Shown: positions 14,374-23,577, counted from the first letter of the stretch. The stretch is 25,552 nt of DNA from Betaproteobacteria bacterium (GCA_028870615.1 JAGWPH010000018.1:1-25552), one strand, 5' to 3'. Program-made: numbers and translations. The notes: generated by a model not told the origin, from the sequence alone.

Positions 14374-16548
14374 ATGGTCTCTCGCTCATACCCTTCAGAG
14401 GCGCCAGCCGCAGATCACGGGCTGGCAGGACTTGGACTCAACGCGCGCTATCTGCAACCGGATGCGGTCCTGATTGAGCGCGCCTTTCTGCGGGTAACCG
14501 AACAACAGGAAAATGCCCCGGAAGGGGATTCCGAATCCCTGCAGCGCGCCCTGACGGCGGCACGTTTACTGAGCGACCTCGAGGCGCATCCTGCCTGTAT
14601 CGTGGTGGCGCTGCTGCGCGCCCTGCCCTGGGAGCAGCTGGAAGGGCTTGGGATGGCCCAGTCCTTCGACCCGGACGTGGCAGCCATTGCCGCGGATCTG
14701 CATCGCATTGATGGCACCCTGGAAACCATTTTCCGAACCCGGGATCGTCTGGCCAATGATGCCCAACGTCTGGAAGGGGTGCGCAAACTTCTGCTGGCCA
14801 TGGCCCAGGACATCCGGGTGGTGATCGTGGCCCTGGCGGAACGGGTGTGGTTGATGCGCGTCATCCAGCAACGGGACCCTGCCGAACAGCGCGCCGTTGC
14901 ACAGCAGACCATGGATCTTTATGCGCCGCTCGCCAACCGGCTCGGGGTATGGCAATTCAAGTGGGAACTGGAGGACCTGTCGTTTCGCATCATCGAGCCG
15001 GAGACCTACAAATCCATTGCCAAGCGTCTGGATGAGCGCCTGGTGGATCGCGAGCGCTACATCGCCGCACTGATGCGCACCCTGGAGCAACAGCTGGCCC
15101 TGGCGGGTATTTCCGGCCAGGTGCAGGGCCGGCCCAAACACATTTACAGCATCATCAAAAAGATGCGCAGCAAGAGCCTGGATTTTGAAGGGCTCTACGA
15201 TGTGCGGGCCGTGCGCGTGATCGTGAATGAGATTCGCGATTGTTATGCCGTCCTGGGAATCGTCCATCACCTCTGGACCCCCATCTCTGGCGAATTTGAC
15301 GATTACATTGCCCGGCCCAAAGGCAATCATTACCGTTCGCTCCACACTGCCGTCATCGGCCCCGAAGGCAAGGCGGTGGAAATCCAGATTCGCACCCACG
15401 AAATGCATCGCGATTCCGAGCTGGGCATTGCCTCGCATTGGCGCTACAAGGAAGCGGGCGCCCGTGCGGACCGACGCTTTGACGAGCGGGTGGCGTGGCT
15501 GCGCCAGATGCTGGAATGGCAGAAAGAAGTGACGCCCTCTGCTGCACCGGGAACGGCGCCTGCCCCTGCGGATGAAGCGATCTACGTGTTTACGCCGCAG
15601 GGGCGCGTGATTGATTTGCCGTACGGGGCCACCCCGGTGGATTTTGCTTACCATGTGCACACCGATCTCGGGCATCGCTGTCGGGGAGCCAAGGTGGATG
15701 GCACGATCGTCCCCCTTGACCATCCGCTCCGGAATGCGCAGCGGGTGGAAATCATCACGGTGCGCCAGGGCGGCCCCAGCCGCGACTGGCTCAACCCCGA
15801 GTATGGCTATCTCAAAAGCGCGCGTGCCCAGGCCAAGGTGCGGCAGTGGTTCAAGCAGCAGCATCTGGAAGAGGACATGGCGCAAGGCCGGACCATTCTG
15901 GAAAAGGCTATTGCCCGCCTGGGCAAGGGGCACCCCAACATCGAACGCCTGGCGGCGCAGTCCGGCTATTCGCGTGTCGAGGATTTCTGGGTTGGATTGG
16001 CTCGCGGCGATATTTCACAACGCCAGATCGAATTGCTGCTCGATCCGCTCGCGCACCCCGCCGAAGGGGACGTGACGCCCACCTTGCGTCGTCTGGCAGA
16101 AACCGGAAGTGGCGGTGTGCTGGTGCTTGGGGTGACCAACATTGCCACCACGATGGCCAAATGCTGCAAGCCGGTGCCACCGGAACCCATTGTCGGGTTT
16201 GTCACCCGCGGCCGCGGGGTCAGCATTCATCGCACCAATTGCCGCAGTCTCGCCGCACTGACCACCAACCAGTGGCAGCGCATGATTCCAGCTTCCTGGG
16301 GCACGACAACCCGCGGGGTGTTCAGCGTGGACATTGCTGTGGATGCGCTGGACCGCCAGGGGTTGTTGCGCGATATTTCGGAAACCCTGACCCGGGAACG
16401 CATCAATGTCACCGCAGTCAACACCCATTCCCACGGTGATCGGGCGCGCATGCGCTTTACCGTTCAGATTGATTCGCTCGATCAACTGGCACGTGCGCTC
16501 AAGGCGTTGCAGTTGGTACCAGGGGTCGAGACCGCTTACCGCCAGTGA
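14374..16548 (+). CDS. relA: (p)ppGpp synthetase RelA
   Basis: Ribosome-associated GTP pyrophosphokinase of the stringent response. The ATG at 14374 (724 aa) follows AAGGA at 14363-14367. The N-terminal hydrolase region has lost the HD-motif residues: the site reads VVALLRALPWEQL, so it should be hydrolase-dead. The synthetase domain shows YSIIKKMRSKSLDFEGLYD and the RelA-type acidic EFDD (307-310), where SpoT-type bifunctional enzymes have RxKD. TGS (about 401-462), a zinc-finger/CC domain with C597-C598, and a C-terminal ACT domain (from about 650) follow. A TATACT at 14342-14347 could be a -10, but no -35 is evident. It converges on the esterase gene with 4 bases between the stops. Confidence 0.95.
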   Translation: MVSRSYPSEAPAADHGLAGLGLNARYLQPDAVLIERAFLRVTEQQENAPEGDSESLQRALTAARLLSDLEAHPACIVVALLRALPWEQLEGLGMAQSFDPDVAAIAADLHRIDGTLETIFRTRDRLANDAQRLEGVRKLLLAMAQDIRVVIVALAERVWLMRVIQQRDPAEQRAVAQQTMDLYAPLANRLGVWQFKWELEDLSFRIIEPETYKSIAKRLDERLVDRERYIAALMRTLEQQLALAGISGQVQGRPKHIYSIIKKMRSKSLDFEGLYDVRAVRVIVNEIRDCYAVLGIVHHLWTPISGEFDDYIARPKGNHYRSLHTAVIGPEGKAVEIQIRTHEMHRDSELGIASHWRYKEAGARADRRFDERVAWLRQMLEWQKEVTPSAAPGTAPAPADEAIYVFTPQGRVIDLPYGATPVDFAYHVHTDLGHRCRGAKVDGTIVPLDHPLRNAQRVEIITVRQGGPSRDWLNPEYGYLKSARAQAKVRQWFKQQHLEEDMAQGRTILEKAIARLGKGHPNIERLAAQSGYSRVEDFWVGLARGDISQRQIELLLDPLAHPAEGDVTPTLRRLAETGSGGVLVLGVTNIATTMAKCCKPVPPEPIVGFVTRGRGVSIHRTNCRSLAALTTNQWQRMIPASWGTTTRGVFSVDIAVDALDRQGLLRDISETLTRERINVTAVNTHSHGDRARMRFTVQIDSLDQLARALKALQLVPGVETAYRQ

Positions 16549-16552
16549 TCCG

Positions 16553-17221
16553 CTAAACGCCCAGTTGTTGTTGCAGCCACTGTGAGAGGGCTTCGACTTC
16601 TTCCATGCACAACGAATGGGCCATCGGGTAGGTATGCCATGCCACCGAATACCCCAGGTTTTCCAGATGGGCCCGCGAGGCTTCGGCCATGCGCAGTGGA
16701 ATGACGTTGTCCTGTTGTCCGTGGGCCATGAAAATGGGCACGCTGCGATTGGCTTCGCTGCCGGTGCTGGCCAGTTGTTCCGGCATGGGCAGGTAAGTGG
16801 AGAGCGCCAGGATGCCGCCCAGGCGTTCCGGGTATCGGGTGCCCGCGCTCAGCGCTACGGCCCCGCCCTGGGAAAAGCCGGCCAGAACGATGCGGCGGGA
16901 AGGGAGGCCGCGTGCGATCTCGCGCGCGATCAGGTCGTTTACGGCGGCCACAGACTTGAGGATGCCGGCATCATCGGGACGACGCTCCAGCCCATCGTAG
17001 GCCACGTCGTACCAGGCCCGCATCACCATCCCGTTGTTGACGGTGACGGGTTGTTCGGGCGCATGGGGAAAAATAAAACGGACGGGCAGGGTTGCCGGCA
17101 ATTGCAGTTCTTTCACCACCGGAACGAAATCATGGCCATCGGCACCCAGGCCGTGAAGCCAGATGACGCTTGCGGTGGGATTGTGGTTGGTGACCAGTTC
17201 GATGGCGGGTAACAGGGGCAT
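16553..17221 (-). CDS. Carboxylesterase/phospholipase family alpha/beta hydrolase
   Basis: Soluble serine esterase of the acyl-protein-thioesterase-like family (Abhydrolase_2, Pseudomonas carboxylesterase II type), expected to hydrolyse short acyl esters; the natural substrate is unknown. Numbered from ATG 17221 (222 aa), the catalytic Ser is S117 in GFSQGG, Asp is D171 (HGQQDNVIP) and His is H202 (MAHSL). The oxyanion region is WLHGLGADGHDF at 21-32. The upstream open extension has no family similarity. The start lies 7 bases after the mog stop, so it is the last gene of the yjgA-mog-esterase operon. No terminator fits between it and relA. Confidence 0.9.
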   Translation of the reverse strand: MPLLPAIELVTNHNPTASVIWLHGLGADGHDFVPVVKELQLPATLPVRFIFPHAPEQPVTVNNGMVMRAWYDVAYDGLERRPDDAGILKSVAAVNDLIAREIARGLPSRRIVLAGFSQGGAVALSAGTRYPERLGGILALSTYLPMPEQLASTGSEANRSVPIFMAHGQQDNVIPLRMAEASRAHLENLGYSVAWHTYPMAHSLCMEEVEALSQWLQQQLGV

Positions 17222-17228
17222 GATCTGT

Positions 17229-17792
17229 TCAAGCTCGCGGGGGGCGTACAGCCGACTTGGGGCGAAAGGCCTGGAGGCGTTCCGGACGGGTTTCAATGGC
17301 GGGCCCTCCAATCAAATCCACGCAGTAGGGCACGGCGGCGAAGATGCCATCGAGGGTTTCACGAATGGCTTTGGGTTGCCCCGGCAGGTTGATGATGAGC
17401 GACTGCCCCCGGGTGACCGCTTCCTGGCGCGACAGGATGGCAGTGGGGGTGTATTTGAGATTATTAAAACGCATCTGTTCGCCAAATCCCGGCAACACCC
17501 GCCCGGCCACCGCCAGGGTTGCTTCGGGCGTGACGTCGCGCGGGGCCGGCCCGGTGCCCCCGGTGGTGAGAATCAGGCTGCAGCCGGCCTCATCCGCCAT
17601 TTGCCTGAGATGGGTTTCAATCTCGGATTGCTCGTCGGGGATCAGACGGGCGTCGATTTCCACCGGGTTAAGAATCACTTCGGCAACCCAGGCCTTCAGC
17701 GCCGGAAGGCCGGCGTCTTCATAGATGCCTTTGGAAGCGCGGTCACTGATGGACAACAGGCCGATTTTCAGGAGTTCCAGCGGTGCGCTCAT
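17229..17792 (-). CDS. mog: Molybdopterin adenylyltransferase Mog
   Basis: Adenylylates molybdopterin before molybdate insertion during molybdenum cofactor synthesis. The 187-aa protein shows the family opening IGLLSISDRASKGIYEDAG, the nucleotide/pterin-binding TTGGTGPAPRDVTPEA, and a late SLIINLPGQPKAIRE segment, which together place it with MogA rather than MoaB. Length agrees with E. coli Mog (about 195). Its ATG overlaps the yjgA stop by 4 bases (ATGA), so it is translationally coupled to that gene. No other molybdenum cofactor gene is present in the window. Confidence 0.92.
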   Translation of the reverse strand: MSAPLELLKIGLLSISDRASKGIYEDAGLPALKAWVAEVILNPVEIDARLIPDEQSEIETHLRQMADEAGCSLILTTGGTGPAPRDVTPEATLAVAGRVLPGFGEQMRFNNLKYTPTAILSRQEAVTRGQSLIINLPGQPKAIRETLDGIFAAVPYCVDLIGGPAIETRPERLQAFRPKSAVRPPRA

Positions 17793-18313
17793 GGGACGGC
17801 GGGGGCCTCGGTTGCATTCAGGAGGTGCACGATGGTGCGAAACAACTCGCGGTACTGGCGCGGTGCTTTCTGTGTGGCGCGTTCGCGCTGGGCGGCCAGC
17901 GCCAGTTGGCGGAGTTGCTGACGGTCCGCCTGGCGATAGCTGGCAGAAAACTCATCCACGGCGGCGAGGTCCTCCAGCATGCGATCGCGCCAGCGTTCTG
18001 CCAGGTGATGGGCCGCCACGGCCACGCGCGACACCCCAGCAAGACTGTCCAGGTAAGCCTGGATCGGGGCGGGATCCACATCGCGCATCAGCCTGCCGAT
18101 GTATTGCAACTGGCGCCGGATGGCGCCGCGTGCCTTGAGGGCTTTGGCCTCCAGGAGGGCGCGTTCGAGGGTTTCGGGCAGGTGGAGCGACCGGATCCGT
18201 TCGGGGCTCAATTCGGTCAGCGCGCTGCCCAGGTCCTGAAGCGCATGCATCTCCTGCTTGCGCCGGGTTTTGCTTGGAAGTTCTTCTGAGGACACAGCTT
18301 TTCCACGGGACAA
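17789..18313 (-). CDS. yjgA: Ribosome-associated protein YjgA/DarP (DUF615)
   Basis: Small helical protein of the DUF615 family; the E. coli homologue associates with the large ribosomal subunit during assembly. Conserved features visible are SKTRRKQEMHALQDLG near the N-terminus, ARGAIRRQLQYIGRLMRDVD in the middle, and ADRQQLRQLALAA...APRQYRELFR at the C-terminus. The start is uncertain: TTG 18313 gives 174 aa with no ribosome site, while GTG 18295 gives 168 aa and is preceded by GGAAAAG. It is divergent from pmbA with a spacer of only 32-50 bases, and is first in a three-gene operon with mog and the esterase. Confidence 0.9.
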   Translation of the reverse strand: MSRGKAVSSEELPSKTRRKQEMHALQDLGSALTELSPERIRSLHLPETLERALLEAKALKARGAIRRQLQYIGRLMRDVDPAPIQAYLDSLAGVSRVAVAAHHLAERWRDRMLEDLAAVDEFSASYRQADRQQLRQLALAAQRERATQKAPRQYRELFRTIVHLLNATEAPAVP

Positions 18314-18320
18314 TCAATAT

Positions 18321-18329
18321 TGCTATGAT
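18321..18329 (+). promoter_or_regulatory. Extended -10 promoter for pmbA
   Basis: TGCTATGAT is an extended -10 (TGn-TATGAT) in the short yjgA-pmbA divergent spacer. No good -35 lies 17 bases upstream. Transcription would begin near 18336, leaving only about 10 bases before the pmbA ATG, so the mRNA may be nearly leaderless. This agrees with the absence of a ribosome site. Confidence 0.5.
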
Positions 18330-18345
18330 ACCGGATTAAATCGCA

Positions 18346-19704
18346 ATGGATTCCCAGGTGTCAGACAACAGCCGTTTCTCTTACAGTCAGGAAGCGCTCC
18401 GATCCCTGGTCCGGGATGCTCTTGACCATGCGCACCGCTGCGGTGCCAGTGCCGCCGAAGTCGATGTCAGCGAAGGCTTCGGTCATTCTGTCACGGTGCG
18501 CCTTACTGAAGTGGAAACCATCGAATACAACCGCGACAAGGACATCGGGATCACGGTATTTTTTGGGCAACAGCGCGGACACGCCAGCACTTCCGATTTT
18601 TCGCCGGGGGCGTTGCGCGACACCGTGGAAAAAGCCAGCAGCATTGCCCGCTATACGGCTTCTGACCCGTTTGCAGGCCTCGCCGACCCGGCGTTGCTGG
18701 CGGGCCCCGATCTTCCCGGTCTTGATCTGTATTACCCCTGGTCCCTGTCGGTGGATGATGCCATCGACATGGCGCGGCGCTGTGAAGGCCGGGCGCTGGA
18801 TTGCGATGCACGCATCACCAATTCGGAGGGAGCCACCGTCTATACCCAGGAGTCCCAGTTTGCCTATGGCAATACGTTGGGATTTATGGGCGGCTATGCG
18901 GGCTCCAGCCACGGCGTCAGCTGTTCGGTGATTGCCGGCGTCGAAGCGGGGATGCAACGCGATTACTGGTATACCACGGCACGCGATCCGCATGATCTGG
19001 AGTCGGCGGAAGCGGTGGGTCAGCAGGCCGGGATGCGTACCGTGCGGCGACTCGAGGCGCGCAAGATCAAGACGTGCCATGCGCCGGTGTTGTTCGAGGC
19101 CACGCTGGCTTCCGGCCTGATCGGGCACTTTGTGGGCGCGGTCAGCGGCGGGGCGCTGTACCGCAAATCCAGTTTTTTGCAGGACAGCCTGGGGCAGCAG
19201 GTGTTTGCACCGCGCATCCATCTTCGCGAAGAACCGCATCGCCTCAAGGGGTTTGCCAGCGCGGCCTTCGATGACGAGGGCGTGGCCACCGTGGCGCGCG
19301 ATGTGGTGGCGGAGGGGGTGGTGCAGGGTTACTTTCTGGGCAGCTACTCGGCGCGCAAGCTGGGCATGACCAGCACCGGCAATGCAGGTGGCAACCACAA
19401 CCTGGTGCTGACGCCCTTCGGCGGGGGATTTGATGACCTGATGCGCCAGATGGATCGTGGCCTGCTGGTGACGGAGCTGTTAGGGCATGGGGTCAATAGC
19501 GTCACGGGAGACTATTCCCGCGGCGCGGCCGGCTTCTGGGTGGAGCACGGCGAGATCCAGTACCCGGTTCAGGAAATCACCATTGCCGGCAACCTGAAAG
19601 ACATGTTCCGCAACATCGTGGCCGTGGGCAACGATATCATCATTCGCGGCTCCAAGATTACCGGCTCTATTCTGGTAGGGGATATGACCATCGCCGGGGA
19701 TTAG
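18346..19704 (+). CDS. pmbA: Metalloprotease subunit PmbA (TldD/PmbA family)
   Basis: Partner of TldD in the heterodimeric zinc protease that processes modified peptides such as microcin B17 and degrades unfolded small proteins. The 452-aa length matches E. coli PmbA (450). Typical segments are EVDVSEGFGHSVTVRLTEVETIEYNRDKDIGITVF near the N-terminus, the central ALYRKSSFLQDSLGQQVF, and the C-terminal GVNSVTGDYSRGAAGFWVE and ITGSILVGDMTIAGD. Pairing with yjgA in divergent orientation is common in Proteobacteria. No Shine-Dalgarno precedes ATG 18346; a GTG at 18358 is a less likely alternative. tldD is not in the window. Confidence 0.94.
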   Translation: MDSQVSDNSRFSYSQEALRSLVRDALDHAHRCGASAAEVDVSEGFGHSVTVRLTEVETIEYNRDKDIGITVFFGQQRGHASTSDFSPGALRDTVEKASSIARYTASDPFAGLADPALLAGPDLPGLDLYYPWSLSVDDAIDMARRCEGRALDCDARITNSEGATVYTQESQFAYGNTLGFMGGYAGSSHGVSCSVIAGVEAGMQRDYWYTTARDPHDLESAEAVGQQAGMRTVRRLEARKIKTCHAPVLFEATLASGLIGHFVGAVSGGALYRKSSFLQDSLGQQVFAPRIHLREEPHRLKGFASAAFDDEGVATVARDVVAEGVVQGYFLGSYSARKLGMTSTGNAGGNHNLVLTPFGGGFDDLMRQMDRGLLVTELLGHGVNSVTGDYSRGAAGFWVEHGEIQYPVQEITIAGNLKDMFRNIVAVGNDIIIRGSKITGSILVGDMTIAGD

Positions 19705-19733
19705 GCCGTTGACGTAATGAGGGGGAAGGGTTC

Positions 19734-20177
19734 ATGAAATGTCCATTTTGCGGCACGCTCGATTCCCAGGTCATCGATTCGCGCGCCACCGAGGCCGGCG
19801 ACAGCATTCGGCGTCGGCGCCGTTGCGCGGCCTGCAACAAGCGCTTTACCACCTACGAAACGGCGGACATCCGCCTGCCGCAGGTGATCAAGCAAAACGG
19901 CCAGCGTGAGGACTATTCCTCCGAAAAGGTGCGGGTGGGTTTCCTGCGTGCCCTGCACAAACGGCCGGTTTCCATGGAGCTGGTGGATGCGGCCATTGAC
20001 CGCATCAAGCAGCACTTGCTGGCACGCGGCGAGCGTGAAATTCCGTCCCTGCGCGTGGGTGAAATGGTCATGGAAGAGTTGCGGCGCCTGGACAAAGTGG
20101 CGTATGTGCGGTTTGCTTCCGTCTATCGCAGCTTTCAGGATGTGGATGATTTCCGGGACGTGATCCGTGACCTCTGA
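19734..20177 (+). CDS. nrdR: Transcriptional repressor NrdR
   Basis: Nucleotide-sensing repressor of ribonucleotide reductase genes. The 147-aa protein begins with a zinc ribbon: C3-x2-C6 (KCPFC) and C31-x2-C34 (CAAC). An ATP-cone domain follows from about 49 to 139 ([19 protein letters not shown] onwards). GGGGGAAGGG at 19721-19730 is a strong ribosome site 3 bases before the ATG. Its last 11 bases overlap the ribD start, an arrangement common in Proteobacteria. I saw no clear NrdR-box pair upstream of genes in this window, so its targets are elsewhere. Confidence 0.96.
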   Translation: MKCPFCGTLDSQVIDSRATEAGDSIRRRRRCAACNKRFTTYETADIRLPQVIKQNGQREDYSSEKVRVGFLRALHKRPVSMELVDAAIDRIKQHLLARGEREIPSLRVGEMVMEELRRLDKVAYVRFASVYRSFQDVDDFRDVIRDL

Positions 20178-21285
20178 TGCCCTTCCCGGCGACCTTCGTT
20201 TCATGGACCGTGCGTTGTCTTTGGCGGCGCGGGGCCTTTTCACGACCATGCCCAACCCCCGCGTGGGCTGCGTGCTGGTCAAAGCGGGCGCCATCGTTGC
20301 CGAAGGCTGGCATGAACGTGCCGGCGCCCCGCACGCCGAAGCGCATGCCTTGCAGGCTGCCGGTGAACGCGCGCGCGGAACGACAGCCTATGTCACCCTG
20401 GAACCCTGCAGTCACACCGGACGCACGCCGCCTTGTGCCGATGCCCTGATTACGGCCGGGGTGACGCGGGTGGTGGCGGCCATGCGGGACCCCAACCCCC
20501 TGGTGGCCGGGCAGGGCCTCGCCCGTCTTCGGGCTGCAGGAATCACGGTGACGGTGGGGTTGCAGGAGCAGCAGGCCCGCGAACTCAACATCGGATTCAT
20601 TTCGCGCATGACCCGCGGGCGCCCCTGGGTGCGTTCCAAAATTGCCATGAGTCTTGACGGCCGCACGGCCCTTGCCAACGGCGCCAGTCAATGGATTACC
20701 GGGGTGGAGGCGCGTACCGACGGGCATCGGTTGCGGGCACGCTCCTGCGCCACGTTGACCGGGTTGGGGACGCTGCGCAAGGATAATCCGGCGCTCACGG
20801 TCAGGCTGGTGGACAGTCCGCGCCAGCCCATTCGCATCGTGGTGGACAACCGGCTGGAAGCGCCGCTCGATGCCAGAATATTTGAGGGAGGCGGGACCTG
20901 GTTGTTTACGGTCTGTGATGATGCGGTGCGTGCCCGGCCTTATCGGGAGCGTGGCGTGGAGGTCGTGGTCCTGCCGCCGGCAGCCAATGGCCGTCTTGAT
21001 TTTGCGGCGATGCTGCAGTTCATGGGCCAGCGCGAACTGAACGAAGTGACCATCGAGGCCGGCTCCCGTCTAAACGGCTCGTTGCTGGAGGCCGGCGTCT
21101 TCGACGAGTTCGTGTTTTATGTGGCCCCCACGTTGTTGGGGGAAGGTGCGGCAGGCGTAATGGACATTCATCCGCTCGCCGACTTGTCACAGCGGTTTGA
21201 TCTGGTCATTGATTCCGTCGCGCCCGTGGGAAAGGACTGGCGCATCGTGGCCCGACAAAAATCCGCAAGCCGGCAGGAGGGATAA
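20167..21285 (+). CDS. ribD: Bifunctional riboflavin deaminase/reductase RibD
   Basis: Carries out the second and third steps of riboflavin synthesis: deamination of the pyrimidine, then reduction of its ribosyl side chain. The N-terminal deaminase domain binds zinc with H56 and E58 in HAEAH and C81 and C90 in [11 protein letters not shown]. The reductase domain starts near 153 with [21 protein letters not shown]. At 372 aa it is full length. I chose GTG 20167, which overlaps nrdR; the ATG at 20203 would trim 12 residues and has no ribosome site. ribE starts 3 bases after its stop. Confidence 0.94.
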   Translation: MTSDALPGDLRFMDRALSLAARGLFTTMPNPRVGCVLVKAGAIVAEGWHERAGAPHAEAHALQAAGERARGTTAYVTLEPCSHTGRTPPCADALITAGVTRVVAAMRDPNPLVAGQGLARLRAAGITVTVGLQEQQARELNIGFISRMTRGRPWVRSKIAMSLDGRTALANGASQWITGVEARTDGHRLRARSCATLTGLGTLRKDNPALTVRLVDSPRQPIRIVVDNRLEAPLDARIFEGGGTWLFTVCDDAVRARPYRERGVEVVVLPPAANGRLDFAAMLQFMGQRELNEVTIEAGSRLNGSLLEAGVFDEFVFYVAPTLLGEGAAGVMDIHPLADLSQRFDLVIDSVAPVGKDWRIVARQKSASRQEG

Positions 21286-21288
21286 ATC

Positions 21289-21882
21289 ATGTTTACAGGC
21301 ATCATCCATGCAGTAGGCAAGATTGATTCGAGCAAGCCGCTTGTGGAAGGCATGCGCCTGACGCTGGATGCCGGAGCGCTTGACCTCACCGATGTGGCCC
21401 TTGGTGATTCCATTGCCGTCAATGGGGTTTGCCTTACGGTGGTGGCCTGCCACGCCCCGAAGTTTGAAGTCGATGTTTCGGCAGCCACTCTCGAAGTGAC
21501 CTGTGGGCTGCGCGAGGGCGGCTTCGTCAATCTGGAAAAAGCCCTGCGCCTGTCGGATCGCCTGGGGGGGCACCTTGTCAGTGGCCATGTGGATGGTGTC
21601 GGGATGGTCATGGCCTTCGAACCCCGGGGGGAGAGCTGGTTTCTTCGCATTTGCGCGCCTGATGATTTGCCGCGCTACATCGCGCGCAAGGGATCCATCA
21701 CCGTCAACGGCGTCAGCCTGACCGTCAACCAGGTGCAGGGCGACGTGTTTGAACTCAATATCATTCCGCATACCCGCGCCGTCACCACCTTTGCCCATCT
21801 TGAAGCAGGCGCTCCGGTCAACCTGGAAGTCGATCTTCTGGCGCGCTATGCGGAGCGTTCAAGGGAATGGGGCGGGGACTAA
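21289..21882 (+). CDS. ribE: Riboflavin synthase, alpha subunit
   Basis: Dismutates two 6,7-dimethyl-8-ribityllumazine molecules to riboflavin and the pyrimidine precursor. The 197-aa protein consists of two lumazine-binding repeats. The first (about 1-97) begins MFTGIIHAVG and contains SIAVNGVCLTVV; the second (about 98-197) contains GSITVNGVSLTVN. Both repeats keep the conserved GH(V)DG/HTRA-type signatures (SGHVDGVG, IPHTRAVT). AGGAGG at about 21275-21280 gives it the strongest ribosome site of the riboflavin genes. It is also called ribC in E. coli. Confidence 0.95.
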   Translation: MFTGIIHAVGKIDSSKPLVEGMRLTLDAGALDLTDVALGDSIAVNGVCLTVVACHAPKFEVDVSAATLEVTCGLREGGFVNLEKALRLSDRLGGHLVSGHVDGVGMVMAFEPRGESWFLRICAPDDLPRYIARKGSITVNGVSLTVNQVQGDVFELNIIPHTRAVTTFAHLEAGAPVNLEVDLLARYAERSREWGGD

Positions 21883-21926
21883 ATTCCGGCGAATGATGCC
21901 ATCTGGGCCGCTTGTGCGGTGATAAC

Positions 21927-21935
21927 TGGTAGAAT
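21927..21935 (+). promoter_or_regulatory. Extended -10 promoter before ribBX
   Basis: TGGTAGAAT fits the extended -10 pattern in the 89-base gap between ribE and ribBX, the widest gap in the riboflavin block. No good -35 is seen. The leader would be about 30 bases, too short for an FMN riboswitch. Confidence 0.4.
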
Positions 21936-21971
21936 CTGGTTTTGATTTTCCGCGCTCTTTAGGTTGCCCTT

Positions 21972-23102
21972 ATGGTTACTCCTGTGTCAGCCCGCACCCT
22001 GTCCGAAGGCATCTCCTCCACTGAGGCCATCATTGCCGATCTCAAGGCTGGCAGGATGGTGGTCCTGGTGGACGACGAAGACCGGGAGAACGAAGGGGAC
22101 CTGGTGCTGGCTGCCGAACATGTCAATGCCGAGACCATCAACTTCATGGCCCGCTATGGGCGCGGTCTGATTTGCCTGACCCTGACCGAAGCCCGGTGCC
22201 GCCAACTCAACCTGCCGCTGATGGTGTTGGACAACCGGTCCCCGCTGACCACCAATTTCACCGTATCCATCGAGGCGGCCCAGGGCGTTACCACAGGCAT
22301 TTCAGCCGCAGACCGGGCACGCACCATTCAAGCCGCCGTGGCGCGGTATGCCCGCCCGGAAGACCTGGTGCAACCGGGCCATATTTTCCCGCTCATGGCG
22401 CGCCGGGGCGGCGTACTGATCCGTGCCGGACATACCGAAGCGGGATGCGACCTGGCCCAGTTGGCCGGCCTGGAACCGGCTGCCGTGATTTGCGAAGTTC
22501 TCAAGGACAACGGCGAAATGGCCCGCCTGGCGGACCTCAAACAGTTTGCCCAGACGCATGGCTTGAAGCTGGGCACCATTGCCGACCTCATTCATTATCG
22601 CAGCCGCAACGAAAAGCTCATTGAGCGCGCGGCCACGCGTCAGCTGAACACGCCTTTTGGAGAATTTCAGGTGGTGGCGTACTTCGACGCCGTGGCCAAC
22701 CGAACCCATCTTGCCTTGATCCACGGGCAGATCGAAGCGTCCCGCGAAACCCTGGTGCGGGTTCATGAACCTTTTTCGGTGGTGGATATTTTTGACGATG
22801 GGGTCGGACGCCATTCCTTTCGCATTCAGACCGCTCTGAAAAAAATTGCAGCCGCCGGTTCGGGTGTCCTGGTGTTGCTGCATGGCTCGGAAACGGCACA
22901 GGACCTCATCGCCTGGGCTGATGCTTCGATCGACGAGCATCCGCCCGAACGCAAGTGGGACCCGCGCCTGTATGGCGTGGGGGCCCAGATTCTGCACGAT
23001 GTTGGGGTGGGGAAAATGAAAGTATTGTCGCGCCTGCGCAAAATCCCCAGCATGGCGGGGTTTGGATTGGAGATTACCGGTTATGTCACACCTGACGAGT
23101 AG
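21972..23102 (+). CDS. ribBX: 3,4-dihydroxy-2-butanone 4-phosphate synthase RibBX (degenerate GTP cyclohydrolase II domain)
   Basis: Converts ribulose 5-phosphate to 3,4-dihydroxy-2-butanone 4-phosphate, the four-carbon unit of lumazine. The N-terminal domain (about 10-205) is intact: DDEDREN at 34-40, [12 protein letters not shown] at 105-116, and RAGHTEAG at 151-158 with H154. The C-terminal part (about 215-376) aligns in position with GTP cyclohydrolase II but has no cysteine at all after C174, so the Cys3 zinc site is absent. The RCDCG-type segment is also missing. This matches the RibBX variant known from Proteobacteria, and GTP cyclohydrolase II must come from another gene. ATG 21972 follows AGG at 21961. 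The stop precedes ribH. Confidence 0.93.
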   Translation: MVTPVSARTLSEGISSTEAIIADLKAGRMVVLVDDEDRENEGDLVLAAEHVNAETINFMARYGRGLICLTLTEARCRQLNLPLMVLDNRSPLTTNFTVSIEAAQGVTTGISAADRARTIQAAVARYARPEDLVQPGHIFPLMARRGGVLIRAGHTEAGCDLAQLAGLEPAAVICEVLKDNGEMARLADLKQFAQTHGLKLGTIADLIHYRSRNEKLIERAATRQLNTPFGEFQVVAYFDAVANRTHLALIHGQIEASRETLVRVHEPFSVVDIFDDGVGRHSFRIQTALKKIAAAGSGVLVLLHGSETAQDLIAWADASIDEHPPERKWDPRLYGVGAQILHDVGVGKMKVLSRLRKIPSMAGFGLEITGYVTPDE

Positions 23103-23118
23103 GCCCTGGAACACCAGC

Positions 23119-23577
23119 ATGGCGGACATTTCCAGCGATGGCAAAGGGTTGAAGATTGCCATTGCGGTTGCGCGTTTCAATGAGGCTATCGGCGAACAGT
23201 TGCTGACGGCAACCGGCCAGGCCCTGATTGCACACGGCGTGATGGAAGCCGATATTGCCGTGATCCGCGTACCGGGGGCGCTGGAACTGCCCCTGGCGCT
23301 CAAGACCCTGGCCGAAATCGGGCGCTTTGATGCGCTGATCGCTTTGGGTTGTGTGGTGCGTGGCGATACCCATCACTTCGAAATCGTGGCCGGCGAGTCT
23401 GCTGCAGGCATTGCCGCTGTCCAGCTGGCCACAGGGGTGCCCATTGCCAATGGCGTACTCACCACAGAAAACGATGCACAGGCCTTTATTCGGGCCGAAC
23501 ACAAGGGACGGGATTGTGCCCTTGCTGCCATCGAGATGGCCCACCTGTTGCGCGAAATTCGTAGCGGGGTTTTGTGA
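23119..23577 (+). CDS. ribH: 6,7-dimethyl-8-ribityllumazine synthase RibH
   Basis: Condenses the RibD-pathway pyrimidine with dihydroxybutanone phosphate to form lumazine; usually assembles as pentamers or icosahedra. With ATG 23119 it has 152 aa. The opening GLKIAIAVARFNEAI holds the substrate-binding RFN. VPGALELP at about 51-58 and GCVVRGDTHHFEIV at about 77-90 include the probable catalytic His86. An upstream ATG at 23083, inside ribBX and preceded by GGAG, would add 12 residues and cannot be excluded. The stop overlaps the nusB start (GTGA). Confidence 0.93.
   Translation: MADISSDGKGLKIAIAVARFNEAIGEQLLTATGQALIAHGVMEADIAVIRVPGALELPLALKTLAEIGRFDALIALGCVVRGDTHHFEIVAGESAAGIAAVQLATGVPIANGVLTTENDAQAFIRAEHKGRDCALAAIEMAHLLREIRSGVL

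Noticed and set aside
21883..21971. Possible FMN riboswitch before ribBX
   Set aside because: The gap is only 89 bases with a promoter-like element inside it, shorter than the FMN aptamer, and I see none of its conserved paired segments. The gaps before ribD, ribE and ribH are shorter still.
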